Assembly (NCBI GenBank): GCA_036250195.1
Contig: JAVHZZ010000003.1
Location: forward strand, 347,859,375-347,923,374
Source: Mixophyes australis
Lineage: Eukaryota; Chordata; Amphibia; Anura; Limnodynastidae
DNA length: 64,000 nucleotides
Direction of reading: 5' to 3'
The notes below the pieces were generated by a model. The model ran no database searches and had not been told where the DNA came from. It saw nothing but the letters and a program-made list of their open reading frames with translations. Below are positions 24,554-35,400 of this stretch, piece by piece. Both the position numbers and the translations under genes were made by a program. How positions within the stretch are numbered: the stretch's first letter is position 1; every line of letters starts with the position of its first letter.

Positions 24554-25357
24554 CTAGCGTCTCTGACGCCTCTGACTCCTGCGAAACAGATTGTCTTGCT
24601 GTTCTTCTGTTTTTTTGTTTGTTTTTCTTCCCCCCCCTGCGTATTTTCTTGTATGAATATCGTTTCGATCTATAAAATCCAAAGGGCCTCGCCCTAAAAA
24701 ATTCCTGGCAGCGTTTGTAGTCCGTATTGTGGTGCTATCATTGGTTGTTTCTCCCTCAGATGAATCAATTTCTGAAGTGGTATATGAAGTCGATGATCTT
24801 TTGGGTTTATATACCCTCCATTTAAAGACTCGATTTGTCGCATAGTCTTTAGTATCCCTGGCTAACTTGTTTTTCTTTTTCTCTATAATTTCTTTTTCAA
24901 AAACATCCAGGTCGGATATAAGTCTATCATATGTTTTCCTAAAAGATTCATCTTTTTCAAAAGTTTTTAATTTCTCACCAAGGGAATTAATCTCTGAGTT
25001 ACACTGTTCTAGAATCATGGTGTCATGTTTAACCAAGATGTTCATCAATTCATTAGCACATTTGGTTAGGGACTGCTCCCATTCTTTTTTTATTTCTTCA
25101 GTTGCTAAGTCAAAGGCAGGGTAGATGTTGGGTCTAAGACCCCTGGGTATCATTTGTTGCTGAATATATTTCCCAAACATAACCTTATTCCAATGAACTT
25201 TGGTTTGTTTATATAGTGTAGATTTCAATTCGTATAGATAATCTGACCAGCCTTTGTTGGATTCCTCACTATTGTTGGATAAGAGATCAGAGTCTCCATT
25301 GTTAGTCCACTTTTCTCGTCTCTGGTTTAAATCGTGACAGATACTAAATGTTGCCAT
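24554..25357 (-). CDS. PLE upstream frame (ORF1), basic and coiled-coil-like
   Basis: A 267-residue frame starting at an ATG directly upstream of the RT frame. It has no enzymatic motif that I recognise. Residues about 85-165 are rich in E/K/L with a heptad-like pattern, suggesting a coiled coil. The C-terminal third is strongly basic, with KPKRSS, GGGRKTNKK and RRSQRRQRR, suiting RNA binding. It ends at 24554, while the RT frame is open from about 24734, so the two overlap by roughly 180 bases in a -1 relation. A run of eight G on the minus strand (24630-24637) lies inside this overlap. ORF1 and ORF2 may therefore be one ancestral protein broken by loss of one G, or be linked by programmed -1 shifting. 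Function inferred only from composition. Confidence 0.7.
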   Translation of the reverse strand: MATFSICHDLNQRREKWTNNGDSDLLSNNSEESNKGWSDYLYELKSTLYKQTKVHWNKVMFGKYIQQQMIPRGLRPNIYPAFDLATEEIKKEWEQSLTKCANELMNILVKHDTMILEQCNSEINSLGEKLKTFEKDESFRKTYDRLISDLDVFEKEIIEKKKNKLARDTKDYATNRVFKWRVYKPKRSSTSYTTSEIDSSEGETTNDSTTIRTTNAARNFLGRGPLDFIDRNDIHTRKYAGGGRKTNKKTEEQQDNLFRRSQRRQRR

Positions 25358-25467
25358 AACTGGTAAGAATGTAATTCAATGTTTATACGTTATGGTTAAT
25401 CAATATTTATATTAAATCACTTGTGCTGGTGACAAAGAGAGTGAGAAAGACCTCACTATTATTATGA

Positions 25468-27416
25468 GTATTTGTGACAGGGATCACCGCACTAAGTAAA
25501 TAAATAATATTTTATAGTCAATAACCCCTATGTAACTGAACATTAATTAGTTCCTAAATAGAACTAATATGTATAGAGGGTGCTCCCTTACACTGTACTA
25601 TAGGATTGTAGAACAAAGAGAAAGAGTGTATCAAAAGGGGCACTCCGGGGTATGGAGTGTAAAAGTTTTATATTTTATTAGTAATTATTAAAAATTGAAG
25701 TATCTTGATACAACTAGCGAAATATGAGGATAAAAACAAAGTGAGGGAAGTGAAAGTAAAATTGCAGTTTCTACTGCAAATCGCCTGTAATCTCACTACT
25801 AATATTAAATTAATAAGTCTTGGTATAAGAGTGTTTGCTGCTGTGCTGATACTTAATCATTAAATAAAGAATTCATATACATTAAAGTTGGTATTTTGAC
25901 AATATTTGACGGATATAGATTGGCTATGGGTTATATAATTGATTGTCTAGATAGCAAGTAATAGTTCATGCCTAAATGATATCCGTGATCCTATATACTC
26001 CTAAGGTCATAAAGGGTAGTAACTACTATGTTGGCAATGCAATGGACTCAGATAGAAATCAGGGTAAAGCTAGCTCCGCCCTCCTAATCAGTCTCTGTGG
26101 TCATAGGGAGCTGTGTGGTAAAATCACTAGGTTAATAGCCATATTTATTGTGATATAGTAATTAATGATTTTAGCGGCACTCTATATAGCTATATTATCC
26201 TAACAGATATCGTCTGATGAGAGATAAAGCGCAATAAGCTTGCTATTATCTATGCTGTCTAAGAGTTATAAGATGTTTTGCCTGCCCATTGTTTAGCGGT
26301 TTAATTGCCCCATAGTTTTGCTAAAGTATGCAAGTATGCTATATATCTTGGAGTAAACTAGGTATTGTTTTTACAGCAGCGTGTGAGATACAAAGCGAAC
26401 GCCGACGCGCGTTTCGCTTGTATGCTTTTTCAAGGTAAAAAACGTTTACCTTGAAAAAGCATACAAGCGAAACGCGCGTCGGCGTTCGCTTTGTATCTCA
26501 CACGCTGCTGTAAAAACAATACCTAGTTTACTCCAAGATATATAGCATACTTGTATACTTTAGCAAAACTATGGGGCAATTAAACCGCTAAACAATGGGC
26601 AGGCAAAACATCTTATAACTCTTAGACAGCATAGATAATAGCAAGCTTATTGCGCTTTATCTCTCATCAGACGATATCTGTTAGGATAATATAGCTATAT
26701 AGAGTGCCGCTAAAATCATTAATTACTATATCACAATAAATATGGCTATTAACCTAGTGATTTTACCACACAGCTCCCTATGACCACAGAGACTGATTAG
26801 GAGGGCGGAGCTAGCTTTACCCTGATTTCTATCTGAGTCCATTGCATTGCCAACATAGTAGTTACTACCCTTTATGACCTTAGGAGTATATAGGATCACG
26901 GATATCATTTAGGCATGAACTATTACTTGCTATCTAGACAATCAATTATATAACCCATAGCCAATCTATATCCGTCAAATATTGTCAAAATACCAACTTT
27001 AATGTATATGAATTCTTTATTTAATGATTAAGTATCAGCACAGCAGCAAACACTCTTATACCAAGACTTATTAATTTAATATTAGTAGTGAGATTACAGG
27101 CGATTTGCAGTAGAAACTGCAATTTTACTTTCACTTCCCTCACTTTGTTTTTATCCTCATATTTCGCTAGTTGTATCAAGATACTTCAATTTTTAATAAT
27201 TACTAATAAAATATAAAACTTTTACACTCCATACCCCGGAGTGCCCCTTTTGATACACTCTTTCTCTTTGTTCTACAATCCTATAGTACAGTGTAAGGGA
27301 GCACCCTCTATACATATTAGTTCTATTTAGGAACTAATTAATGTTCAGTTACATAGGGGTTATTGACTATAAAATATTATTTATTTACTTAGTGCGGTGA
27401 TCCCTGTCACAAATAC
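25468..27416. repeat. giant palindrome, ~972-bp arms around a 5-bp centre
   Basis: Bases 25468-26439 are the reverse complement of 26445-27416. The pairing sum is constant at 52884, and only AAACG (26440-26444) lies unpaired at the centre. I noticed a mismatch at 26330/26554. The arms include the whole pseudo-LTR plus 138 bp toward ORF1. An RNA through it would fold into a very long hairpin. Confidence 0.9.
25606..26438 (-). repeat. PLE pseudo-LTR, upstream direct copy
   Basis: Direct partner of 20244-21076. Relative to the minus-strand genes it is upstream, so it is the likely promoter-bearing copy. About 250 bases separate its downstream edge (25606) from the ORF1 start at 25357. It is also the left arm of the large palindrome with 26445-27416. 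Confidence 0.92.
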
Positions 27417-27430
27417 CTGTGTTTATTTGT
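27415..27430. repeat. target site duplication of the PLE, right copy
   Basis: Same 16 bases, ACCTGTGTTTATTTGT, as 20232-20247. The base before (T here, C at 20231) and the base after (C here, A at 20248) differ, so the match is exactly 16 bases. Confidence 0.85.
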
Positions 27431-29383
27431 CAGGATGGCAGTAACTCATAACATAAAGTTCCACACACTTTCTTGTGACCCTAATGTTAAACTAAAAGAG
27501 ACCAGCTCCCTAGACACCGGACATCTTATTCAGCATTGGTCACAACACATGATGAACAACTCAGGTTTTTATTCTCCTCCCACAGCCCTAACTTGATGGA
27601 CAGGTGACACTCCCACCTGGTCTTTATAAAGGCGTTCTCTTCAGGTGTTCTGCTTGATGAGTCTCAGTGCAGACACACCCAGTCAGCTGCTGTTAGCTGT
27701 GGAAAATGATACCTCTAAACCACTTCAAAATATCTAAATTAAATCACATTATTTCCTATTATTTTGTCACACATATTTCCTTTTTAACCTAGGTGCACTG
27801 CTGTACAAATGTGTAAGTCTGTTTGCAGCCTTGCCCTGCAGACTGTCAACTAAATGCCTAACACCTCTCTTAGAGACCTGTGGAAAACCAACTCCTTTTG
27901 TCACTATAAGTAGAGGTTACTTTAAAGGAAAGGAAAGTTCTTACCTAAGAACATATACTATGTTGCTCTGCATAGAAATTCTTATTTCTTTCCATGTTAC
28001 CAAAAAACAATTGGGAACTTCAATATCTAAGTAAATTAAATGTCATCCATAGACTTCAAGACAACAGATTCTCTATGGCTAACATGTCAGGGAAAGTTGT
28101 AGAATATAGAATATTTGATTGGATTTTTTTGATAGGAGAGATCTTTTTTTCCCAACAAGAAAGATGTTGGCTCCCTGCAGATTCTAAAGAAATATCAGCT
28201 TCCACATTGGAAAACTTGTTAGTCAGAATATCCTGAATTCAGACAACTCTTTGAAACTTTTTCTACATAAATATACTCGGTAGTTTTTAAGGTCGTGTGT
28301 ACTGGTTAAAGTTTCAAACCAGCAACATGTCTATATTGTCCTAAAGATAGTTGCTATTGAAAGAAATAAGAAATACGAAGGGTATTAAAACATTCCAATT
28401 TGTTGATGTCATGAAAATGTATTTTGTATGAACAAAAAACACATATTTTTGCATCATCCTTTGTCATGTTTTCTATTGCTACCAATGCAAACATTAGGTT
28501 TCCAAACAAAGACCAGCTAGACTTTAGAATATATGCTTCTGACTTGTTCTAAGAAGGTAACAAAGGGTATATTCTATTTTCTTGTTGACCTTTGGGAAAT
28601 GAATGCCATAAGAAGCATTAATTATTTCAGTTGTTATTGTGTCTGCTCCACTGAAGACTTATAAGAGCCCTTTAGGCAGTCTATGCAGCCTTCAGCAGAT
28701 TAAATTCACTAGCCTTCCCATCGTGCATAGGAGCAACAAGTCCTTCACATTAATGGCATCAGGAGGGATGTTAATGAATACATTGCACCTTGCTTCCCAT
28801 CCAGGACAAAGTCTCAAACACTGGCATCTACACAAGTAAAAATCTAGTCTGACTAATGGACTATGAAAGGCAAAAAATAATATACAGCCAAAATATGTTC
28901 TGTTTGAGATGTTTTTGTAAATGCTTATTCTACATTACATGATATAGATATTGTACGGGTTACTGAAGCTGGTGCTACAAGCAGAGTATTATCACAGTGA
29001 GTTCTTCCAGATCATAGCTGGACCTTTTTAGGATCCCGTTGTGCAATTTACCAGCTAGTAAGTATGATTTTATGAGGGCGTAACGTATAAATGATCATCA
29101 TCATCATCATCATTATATATATATGCACTTTAAGGTACAGACAGGGGGCCTGGGTCATTAAGGCACATATACTGAGCGCATTGTGCGTAAATCGCTCTGC
29201 ATACTCCCAAAGTCAATATGGAACAGATCTAAAGATACGTTTGGAGATGACTACGGGGCTAGGTTTCATCTGCACTACTATACCAAACACTGCAGGATAC
29301 AATATTTATGTGGAATCTAAAATCTCCAAAAAAAACTATTAAGCAGTTAATGTTACCTGTTAATTATATATATATATATATGA
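27431..29383. other. unassigned DNA
   Basis: No frame above 85 codons and no recognised domain. An ATCATCATCATC run at 29093-29112 may be the tail of a reverse-strand SINE or LINE. GGGCCTGGGTCATTAAGGCA at about 29147 resembles a frequent amphibian repeat end, but I cannot find its partner. Confidence 0.45.
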
Positions 29384-29387
29384 CCTA

Positions 29388-29458
29388 TATATGATGAAAC
29401 CGCCACCTGATGAAACCCCCACCTAGGGGCAGAGAAACGCGTTAGGTGACGTCATATA
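29388..29458 (+). ncRNA. hammerhead-ribozyme-like motif
   Basis: CTGATGA (29407-29413) is followed by a CCCC/GGGG stem (29417-29420 with 29426-29429) and GAAAC (29434-29438). Flanking it, CACCT (29404-29408) can pair with AGGTG (29444-29448). Beyond an internal loop, TATATGA (29388-29394) can pair with TCATATA (29452-29458). This is the layout of a type I hammerhead with a looped stem I, as described for PLEs. The inner pairing consumes the first core bases, so the core is imperfect and self-cleavage is uncertain. Confidence 0.4.
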
Positions 29459-30150
29459 CCTGAAATAGGTCTTCCTGCATGTGGACTGATATTGATGTGG
29501 ACCAGTCTTTACAGCTTAAGATAAGTGAAAAACATTGATCGTATGTGCACATACTATCCACAGTACTTTAGTTATGCAAGTGATGATCATCTGATGCTGT
29601 GGTCAGGACACTAAGAAACAATGCAGCTACTTAAGTTATCCATACTAGTAAAGGTCTTTTAATAGGACAACAGGACCTTTTTCAATAAAGTGGATTCCAT
29701 TAAAGTGGATTGAACTATATTCACAGGAACATCCTGCAGATCTGCATTGCATGTATACATAGTTCTATTTTGGATTTATACCACTTTCATGCTGGAATAA
29801 ACTTTTTTCTGCATTTTTTTTGTAAGGACTATATCCCTTATGTGCAATAGAAGGTTAATTATCATCAAGAGAATAATCAATTATCACATCAGCTAACTAC
29901 CCTATTTGTATTTTTTTTTTATATTTGTAATGGTTTTTATACCCCCCCCCCCCTTTTTTCCCCCAATCTATCCATTTGTGTTTTTTTGTGCAATTTATAT
30001 GAAATATTGTTATTATACTGTCCATATCGATGTCTACATGTATGTTTTGAATTTTAGTGTTATCATATAATTTTATGATTTTTATGTTGTGCTATTTTAG
30101 CAATAAACTTGTCTAATATACTAGCGCTCCTATTCCCCCTTTATCTATGT
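29395..30150 (+). other. probable PLE-derived or other dispersed repeat
   Basis: Begins with the hammerhead-like motif and the phrase GAAACGCGTTAGGTG, common at PLE starts. It ends near GCAATAAACTTGTC and CTAGCGCTCC, a combination resembling the end of short amphibian retroelement copies. T- and C-runs occupy 29910-29970. No coding frame and no TSD identified. The assignment is inference. Confidence 0.35.
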
Positions 30151-30371
30151 ACCCTTTGAGACATTCCAGTAGGAGGCTCTGTTGGTAGCATCTAGTATAG
30201 TTAGCAACATTGTACTGATCGGTATCAGCACCGTAGAGCCCCTTGTTCCTCTTTCCTTTGTTAATTAATTATTCATTTATGACTATACATGGATTTTTTT
30301 TAAAAAAACATTTTTTTTTTTCACTCGGAAAAATATTTTTTAGGCTGTCCTTAAAGTCTACTGTACATAAC

Positions 30372-30727
30372 CAGGGCCGGATTAACCATAGGGCTAACTG
30401 GGCTACAGCCCAGGGGCCTATGGCATCCAGGGGGCCCTTGAAAGTGCTCAGCAGCAGTATTGATCGGTCGGCGCGATCAGTGCTGCTGAGCACTTTCACT
30501 GCGGTCCTTCTCCGGCGCGCTGTAGTCTCCTTACTGAGGAGATCTCGTGAGTCTCACTCTCACGAGATCTCCTCAGTAAAGAGTGTACAGCGCGCCGGAG
30601 AAGGAGGTAAGTGCCGGGTGGGGGTGGGGGGTGGGGGGCGCATGGGCAGCTCGGATCACGGGGGGCCCTCATGGGGGAATGGAGGCCCTCTTAGCCCAGG
30701 GGCCTCCATTCCCTTAATCCGGCCCTG
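30372..30727. mobile_element. hAT MITE with perfect 8-bp TSD (CAGGGCCGG family, copy 2)
   Basis: Termini CAGGGCCGGATTAACC and TTAATCCGGCCCTG match those of 4804-5168. The 8 bases TACATAAC flank it at 30364-30371 and 30728-30735. Inside is a palindrome around GAGGAGATCTCGTGAG and CTCACGAGATCTCCTC (about 30536-30573). A 163-codon open frame reads across it but has no protein character. Confidence 0.9.
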
Positions 30728-30735
30728 TACATAAC

Positions 30736-32254
30736 AGACAATTTTACAGTTGCTCCATATTGCAGATGTTAGAGCATGCATACGATACTGACATAACTAG
30801 AACACAGGACTTAGACTTGCCCTATAGCTGGTGGAAGAGATACGGCAGAAAAACAAGTAACTTTGAGATACCCAGAACTTGATTTGCATGTGGGTGCATA
30901 CACTCGAGCTTGGCATGCACTTACTGTGATTCGACTACAGCCAAACGCTAGCTCCGTTCGGGCCCCGAAGTCCTAGGCTGTAGTAAGTGTCGGATAGGGC
31001 AGTGCTTTGTGGCATATGAGCCGTAGCTGTGCATGCGCAGACTGGTTTTGCGCATGATATGCTTAAAATCTGCAGATACGTACCTTAATGACTCAGGCCC
31101 AGGTCTGTCGGAGCGCGCTAAGCCTGGTAAACGCGTCAAGTGCACTCAATCCAGTGTGGGCGTTGTAACATTTTAAATTGGAGGATAACAGAGTGTATAA
31201 CAGAGCAGGTATGGGAAGATGGCTGGCATCCGGGGGAACAGCGCATATGCAGTGAAGTCACTTCATGTGCCGCAGAGTGCGAAAGAGGTTTCACAACGCA
31301 TGTGCCAGCTACGGCCTGGGGGATGTCGGAGCTCCCAGCACCGACCTCGGATGCACATATACTCTCCCTTGATAGTACTGGCCTATCTGACACGCATCAC
31401 TCTCACCTGCAATCTGTCCTGAATGCGGTGTCACAACTTCCATCCCTCCGTTCCTCCTCCGCTGCAACTTTGCATTTATTAATTAATTAATTGTCATGAC
31501 AATATTCTCTCTTATGTATGTGACACTTCATTCAATTAATATGTTGTGCACAAATGTGCCTTTAGCTTTTACTGCTAACACTGTCAAGCCCATCTCTATA
31601 CTATCATGAGGCTTGATCGGACACACTTGTACATCTGACTTATGTGGCACAGATACCACTGTTTTTGAGCTAGACACATCTTGAGATGCCTTCAACTCAA
31701 CATATACACGAAAGTACACTTTTGCATCACGTGACTTTCCCTATGTACATTCAGGGCCTGATTCATTAAGGCATGCCAAACGAACATATCATGCTTCTTT
31801 TTTTGTAAACGCACGTAATTCAGGGATCCGCACATCCATATTCAACTAGAAGCGGTTATGGAGAAACATCTCTTGTTGAACACAGGTGTAGGTTCGCTCT
31901 GCTTATACAGCATAATATAATCATTAATGAAAAGTCATTTTAAAAAATATTTTTTTTGCCCATGAAATACATTTATTAGTTTGTCATTAATGTCAACTGT
32001 ACATAAAATGCATTTTTACAGTTGCTCTTGAACTTCTTCTTTTATATATATATAAGAAAGAGAAACATTTATTTATTCAAATCAGTCTCTACCCTAGTCA
32101 AGTTTACCATCTAATTGTTGACCACAAACGCACATACACCAATTTGAGTGCAAAGGCAATTAACCTACCAATATATTTTTGGATCATGAAAGGGAACTGA
32201 AGCTTCTGCAGGACACCAGGTTAGAACATACAAACTCCCCACCAATAGTGTCCT
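30736..32254. other. unassigned DNA with repeat ends
   Basis: TTAATGACTCAGGCCCAGG near 31085 and AGGGCCTGATTCATTAAGGC near 31752 look like inverted copies of one repeat terminus. I could not pair them into one element with a target duplication. Small frames such as 31140-31490 carry no recognised motif. Confidence 0.4.
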
Positions 32255-32426
32255 AGGGGTATATTTACTAAACGGCAGGTTTGAAAAAGTGGAGATTTTG
32301 CCTATAGCAACCAATCAGATTCTAGCTGTCACTTTGTAGAATGCACTAAATGACAGCTAGAATCTGATTGGTTGCTATAGACAACATCTCCATATTTTTA
32401 AACCCACAGTTTAGTAAATATTTCCC
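32255..32426. mobile_element. palindromic MITE with CCAAT-containing arms (copy 4)
   Basis: GGGGTATATTTACTAAAC at the left and GTTTAGTAAATATTTCCC-like bases at the right are inverted partners. The interior carries AACCAATCAGATTCTAGC and its reverse complement. Confidence 0.8.
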
Positions 32427-35400
32427 TTGGTCTTAAAGAGAAAGTGAAAACTGCTCTTTGATAGCCTGGTATAACATTTGTGTGCATTATTTTAAGATGT
32501 AAAAAGTTCATACTGAAACTATTTAACTTGTATCTATGATGTGTACCTGTAGGTAATCTATTTGCTTATGCCATCCAAAAAAATGATTTGTTTCTTGACT
32601 TGCACATATCTTACGATACATGAAGTTCAAAATAAACTTGTAAATGAAGAAATGCTTTAAGCACATCATGATGCAGGTGAATACTTGAGACACCGTTCAT
32701 TATCATCATCATCATCTCTCTTGATGATGATGAATGATGTTTTACTGTAAAAAATAAATAAACAAAAAAGGTTTTAAATAAAATAAAATAAATAACTAAT
32801 AAATAAAATTATTCATCTAAATCCATGGGGATCTTCTTCTTTCTTCAGGTTACTCATTTCAATGGGAGAGGGTTCAGAGCAGTCTGTGGGGTAAATGACT
32901 ATTTGCAACCTGCTCCCTAACATCTCAGATGATACTAAACAATAGTCAATGCATGAATGTGAATGGACAGTCCTTCATGCATCATGCAGGCCTTGAGATC
33001 ATATTGACCTATTAAAGTAGTGGCTTGTTTCAAGTCAAAGTAAACAGGCATTTATGAATGGATGTAGATTACACCATATTCAAATCCCCACCAACTACAG
33101 TCATCCTCTCTGATCAGGGGCGGATCTAGACTTTATTTTTAGGGGGAGGCGATTTTGCAGAATCACGCCCTCTTTACTCAGAATGGCTGGCCCTCATTTG
33201 ACCCCGCCTCATCTGCGATTGGCCCCACCACTCCCCATTTTAATCGACATTTGGACCCATTTTAAAGGTAGGCTTTTTGCAGCTAGGGGAAGGCCATTTC
33301 CCCGATCGCCTCCCCCCCTCCTGGATCTGTCACTGTCTCTGGTCAAGATATTCATTACCTTTCTTACCTTCTCATTTTACCTCTCTGTTATTAATAGCGG
33401 ACATTCAAAATGTGCATGTTATGCCCTTATAAATGTAATACCTTGCAAATCACAAGTATAACACTGTATGCGATCATTCAATGAATGAGATAGAACATTC
33501 CAGACAAGAGATTCTTAGGGAAAAGGGGAAGAGCCAAAAACGGACTGGCTAGTGTGAGAAGTGGTGGGTGTAACTACTGGCTGAGCTAATAAAGGATCTT
33601 CCCACAAAGAGCCACTGAATGCTATGGCTGAATTTTTGTCCTGAGGGATGTTTGCAGCCAGCCCAGAAAGAAGCACCTTTGCAGTATAGGAAAAGACCTA
33701 ACTTGCCACTGCCCATGAGATGTCAGCAGGACGCATATGAAGACAGATACGTTTCTTTTGCTTTGATATATTCAAGTTATTTAAGTGAGCCATCAAACTG
33801 TCTTATGAAAACCTCTGACCGGGACTGTAAAATTGCTATTGAGAGGTGTTATAGCACTGTCTAATGGAAGAGTTTTTTCCAGCCAAATCTGCTGTATTTA
33901 AACTTCTCTGCAAACTGGTTAGGACATAAAGAACAATCATTTATCATAAGAGTTTGTCTATAGTGCATGAGAAGTTTGATTCTATTGTGAAACTGCCTAA
34001 AATGGTTGCTGATGATAGAGTTGAAAGCTGTTTAACCCTAGAGTTACTGGAAGAGACCTGTTTATTCCATTAGATGGATTGCTAAGTGGACTCTGTCCTT
34101 TACACTAGAAATCATTTATTGTGCAGAATTGTTGTTGTTTACGGAGCTCAGGAGTCACGATTGCGTCAAATTGATTACTGATTTTACCTTGTATCAGTAA
34201 ATAAGCTTTATGTGTCAGATGAAACTTCGCTTAAATCTGTGGATTATAAATTACCCCCTTGTGTTCTGTATATCATAAAGTGAACTAGAAAGCATCTAAC
34301 CTGGACAAGCTGGATTAATCCTTGTTGCATCTCTACTGATTTTTGTCTGACAAGTATAATTGTTATAATTGCACTAAAAGTATTGTGAGTGATTGGTCTA
34401 TATTATCTGCTGCCGCAGCATTTAGATTACTGGTCTCAATTACTCGTAGGAACCAGTTATCTCCTAAAGTTTCTATCCAGTTAAATCCATTTCACTGAAG
34501 CACAGTGCCTAAATTTAAAGTGGGATATATTTATTCAGTGACCTTTGTGTTGTGTTGATTTATTGCTGAACCAAGATTCCTAAAATATTATTTATTTTGT
34601 GACATGTTGAATAACATTGCATGTTGATGGTATTGTGGTGTTACTTCCCTACACTACCGCTAATTATCTGCTGCTGTGGTAAAGCCTTATGGCACAAGCA
34701 AAGAGAATAAACCCACAAGTTTATGCAGTTTTAGCCCTGTGTTTTTTGTTTTCTTCCAACACTACAGGGGACCTTCGCCTTTCTACCATACCACCGGGCC
34801 AGTAGAATCCTTCCTTACACTACTTCTGGGGTGCCAACCATCTGCCCTGTTACATAAATATATTCATCTCTTGTGTAACATGCATAATGCAATCCTCATG
34901 AAGAAAAGTGTTACTGGATTAGAGACATCTCTTTCTGTTTTGCTTTTTTCCATGAGACATATTTTCCAATCTACCCCAATTGTGCAGATATGTGGGCTGC
35001 TGTACAAAGTTGTTAGTTGGGGGTGGACAGAGCTGCTAACTGAAATCTCTCAAACCATGAGCAAGCAACCCTCTAATAGGTACTTTAAAGGACAAAAACA
35101 TAGTGAATGGTAAAAAGTACAAAAAGCAAAGTACAAAATATCCTAATCAGAGCATTAACTACAGACGGCTGTTAAAGATCTAACTCATTACTGTGGATAA
35201 ATCCAGATCATTTTCTAAATGGAACATGAGTAATATCATTCCTATGGTCAAAGTTCAGTGTAAGGTTTAATAAGAATCACATCAATTACCTTGATCTTTC
35301 TCAACAGTCCTGTGTAGTATCGTGGTCATGATTAATTTAATACGGATTAAAAATTTAAGTGATTATAATAATAACTATGCCATGCGTCTGCATTTTTCTT

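Larger units (their letters stand above)
20248..27414 (-). mobile_element. complete Penelope-like retroelement (PLE)
   Basis: A 7.2-kb insertion bounded by a 16-bp target duplication. It contains two direct long repeats (20244-21076 and 25606-26438), the coding body between them on the minus strand, and a third inverted copy at its upstream end (26445-27416). This arrangement of pseudo-LTRs plus an inverted terminal copy is characteristic of PLEs. The protein has a PLE-type reverse transcriptase followed by a GIY-YIG nuclease. A CxxCxxC cluster before the nuclease makes me favour the Neptune-like clade of fish and amphibians, but that needs a tree. The direct repeats look identical by eye, which points to a recent insertion. 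Confidence 0.9.

Noticed and set aside
29147..31106. One element bounded by GGGCCTGGGTCATTAAGG and TTAATGACTCAGGCCC
   Set aside because: The two ends could be partners, but a complete hAT MITE and other repeats lie between. No matching target duplication was found.
33553..34830. LTR-like stretch from TGTGAGAAGTGGTGG to CACTACTTCTGG with an AATAAA near 34706
   Set aside because: The ends are only weakly inverted and no target duplication or primer site could be found.
34676..35113. 145-codon frame as a host gene
   Set aside because: No recognisable domain, and no splice-site or homology evidence visible by eye. A translated search against frog proteomes would decide.
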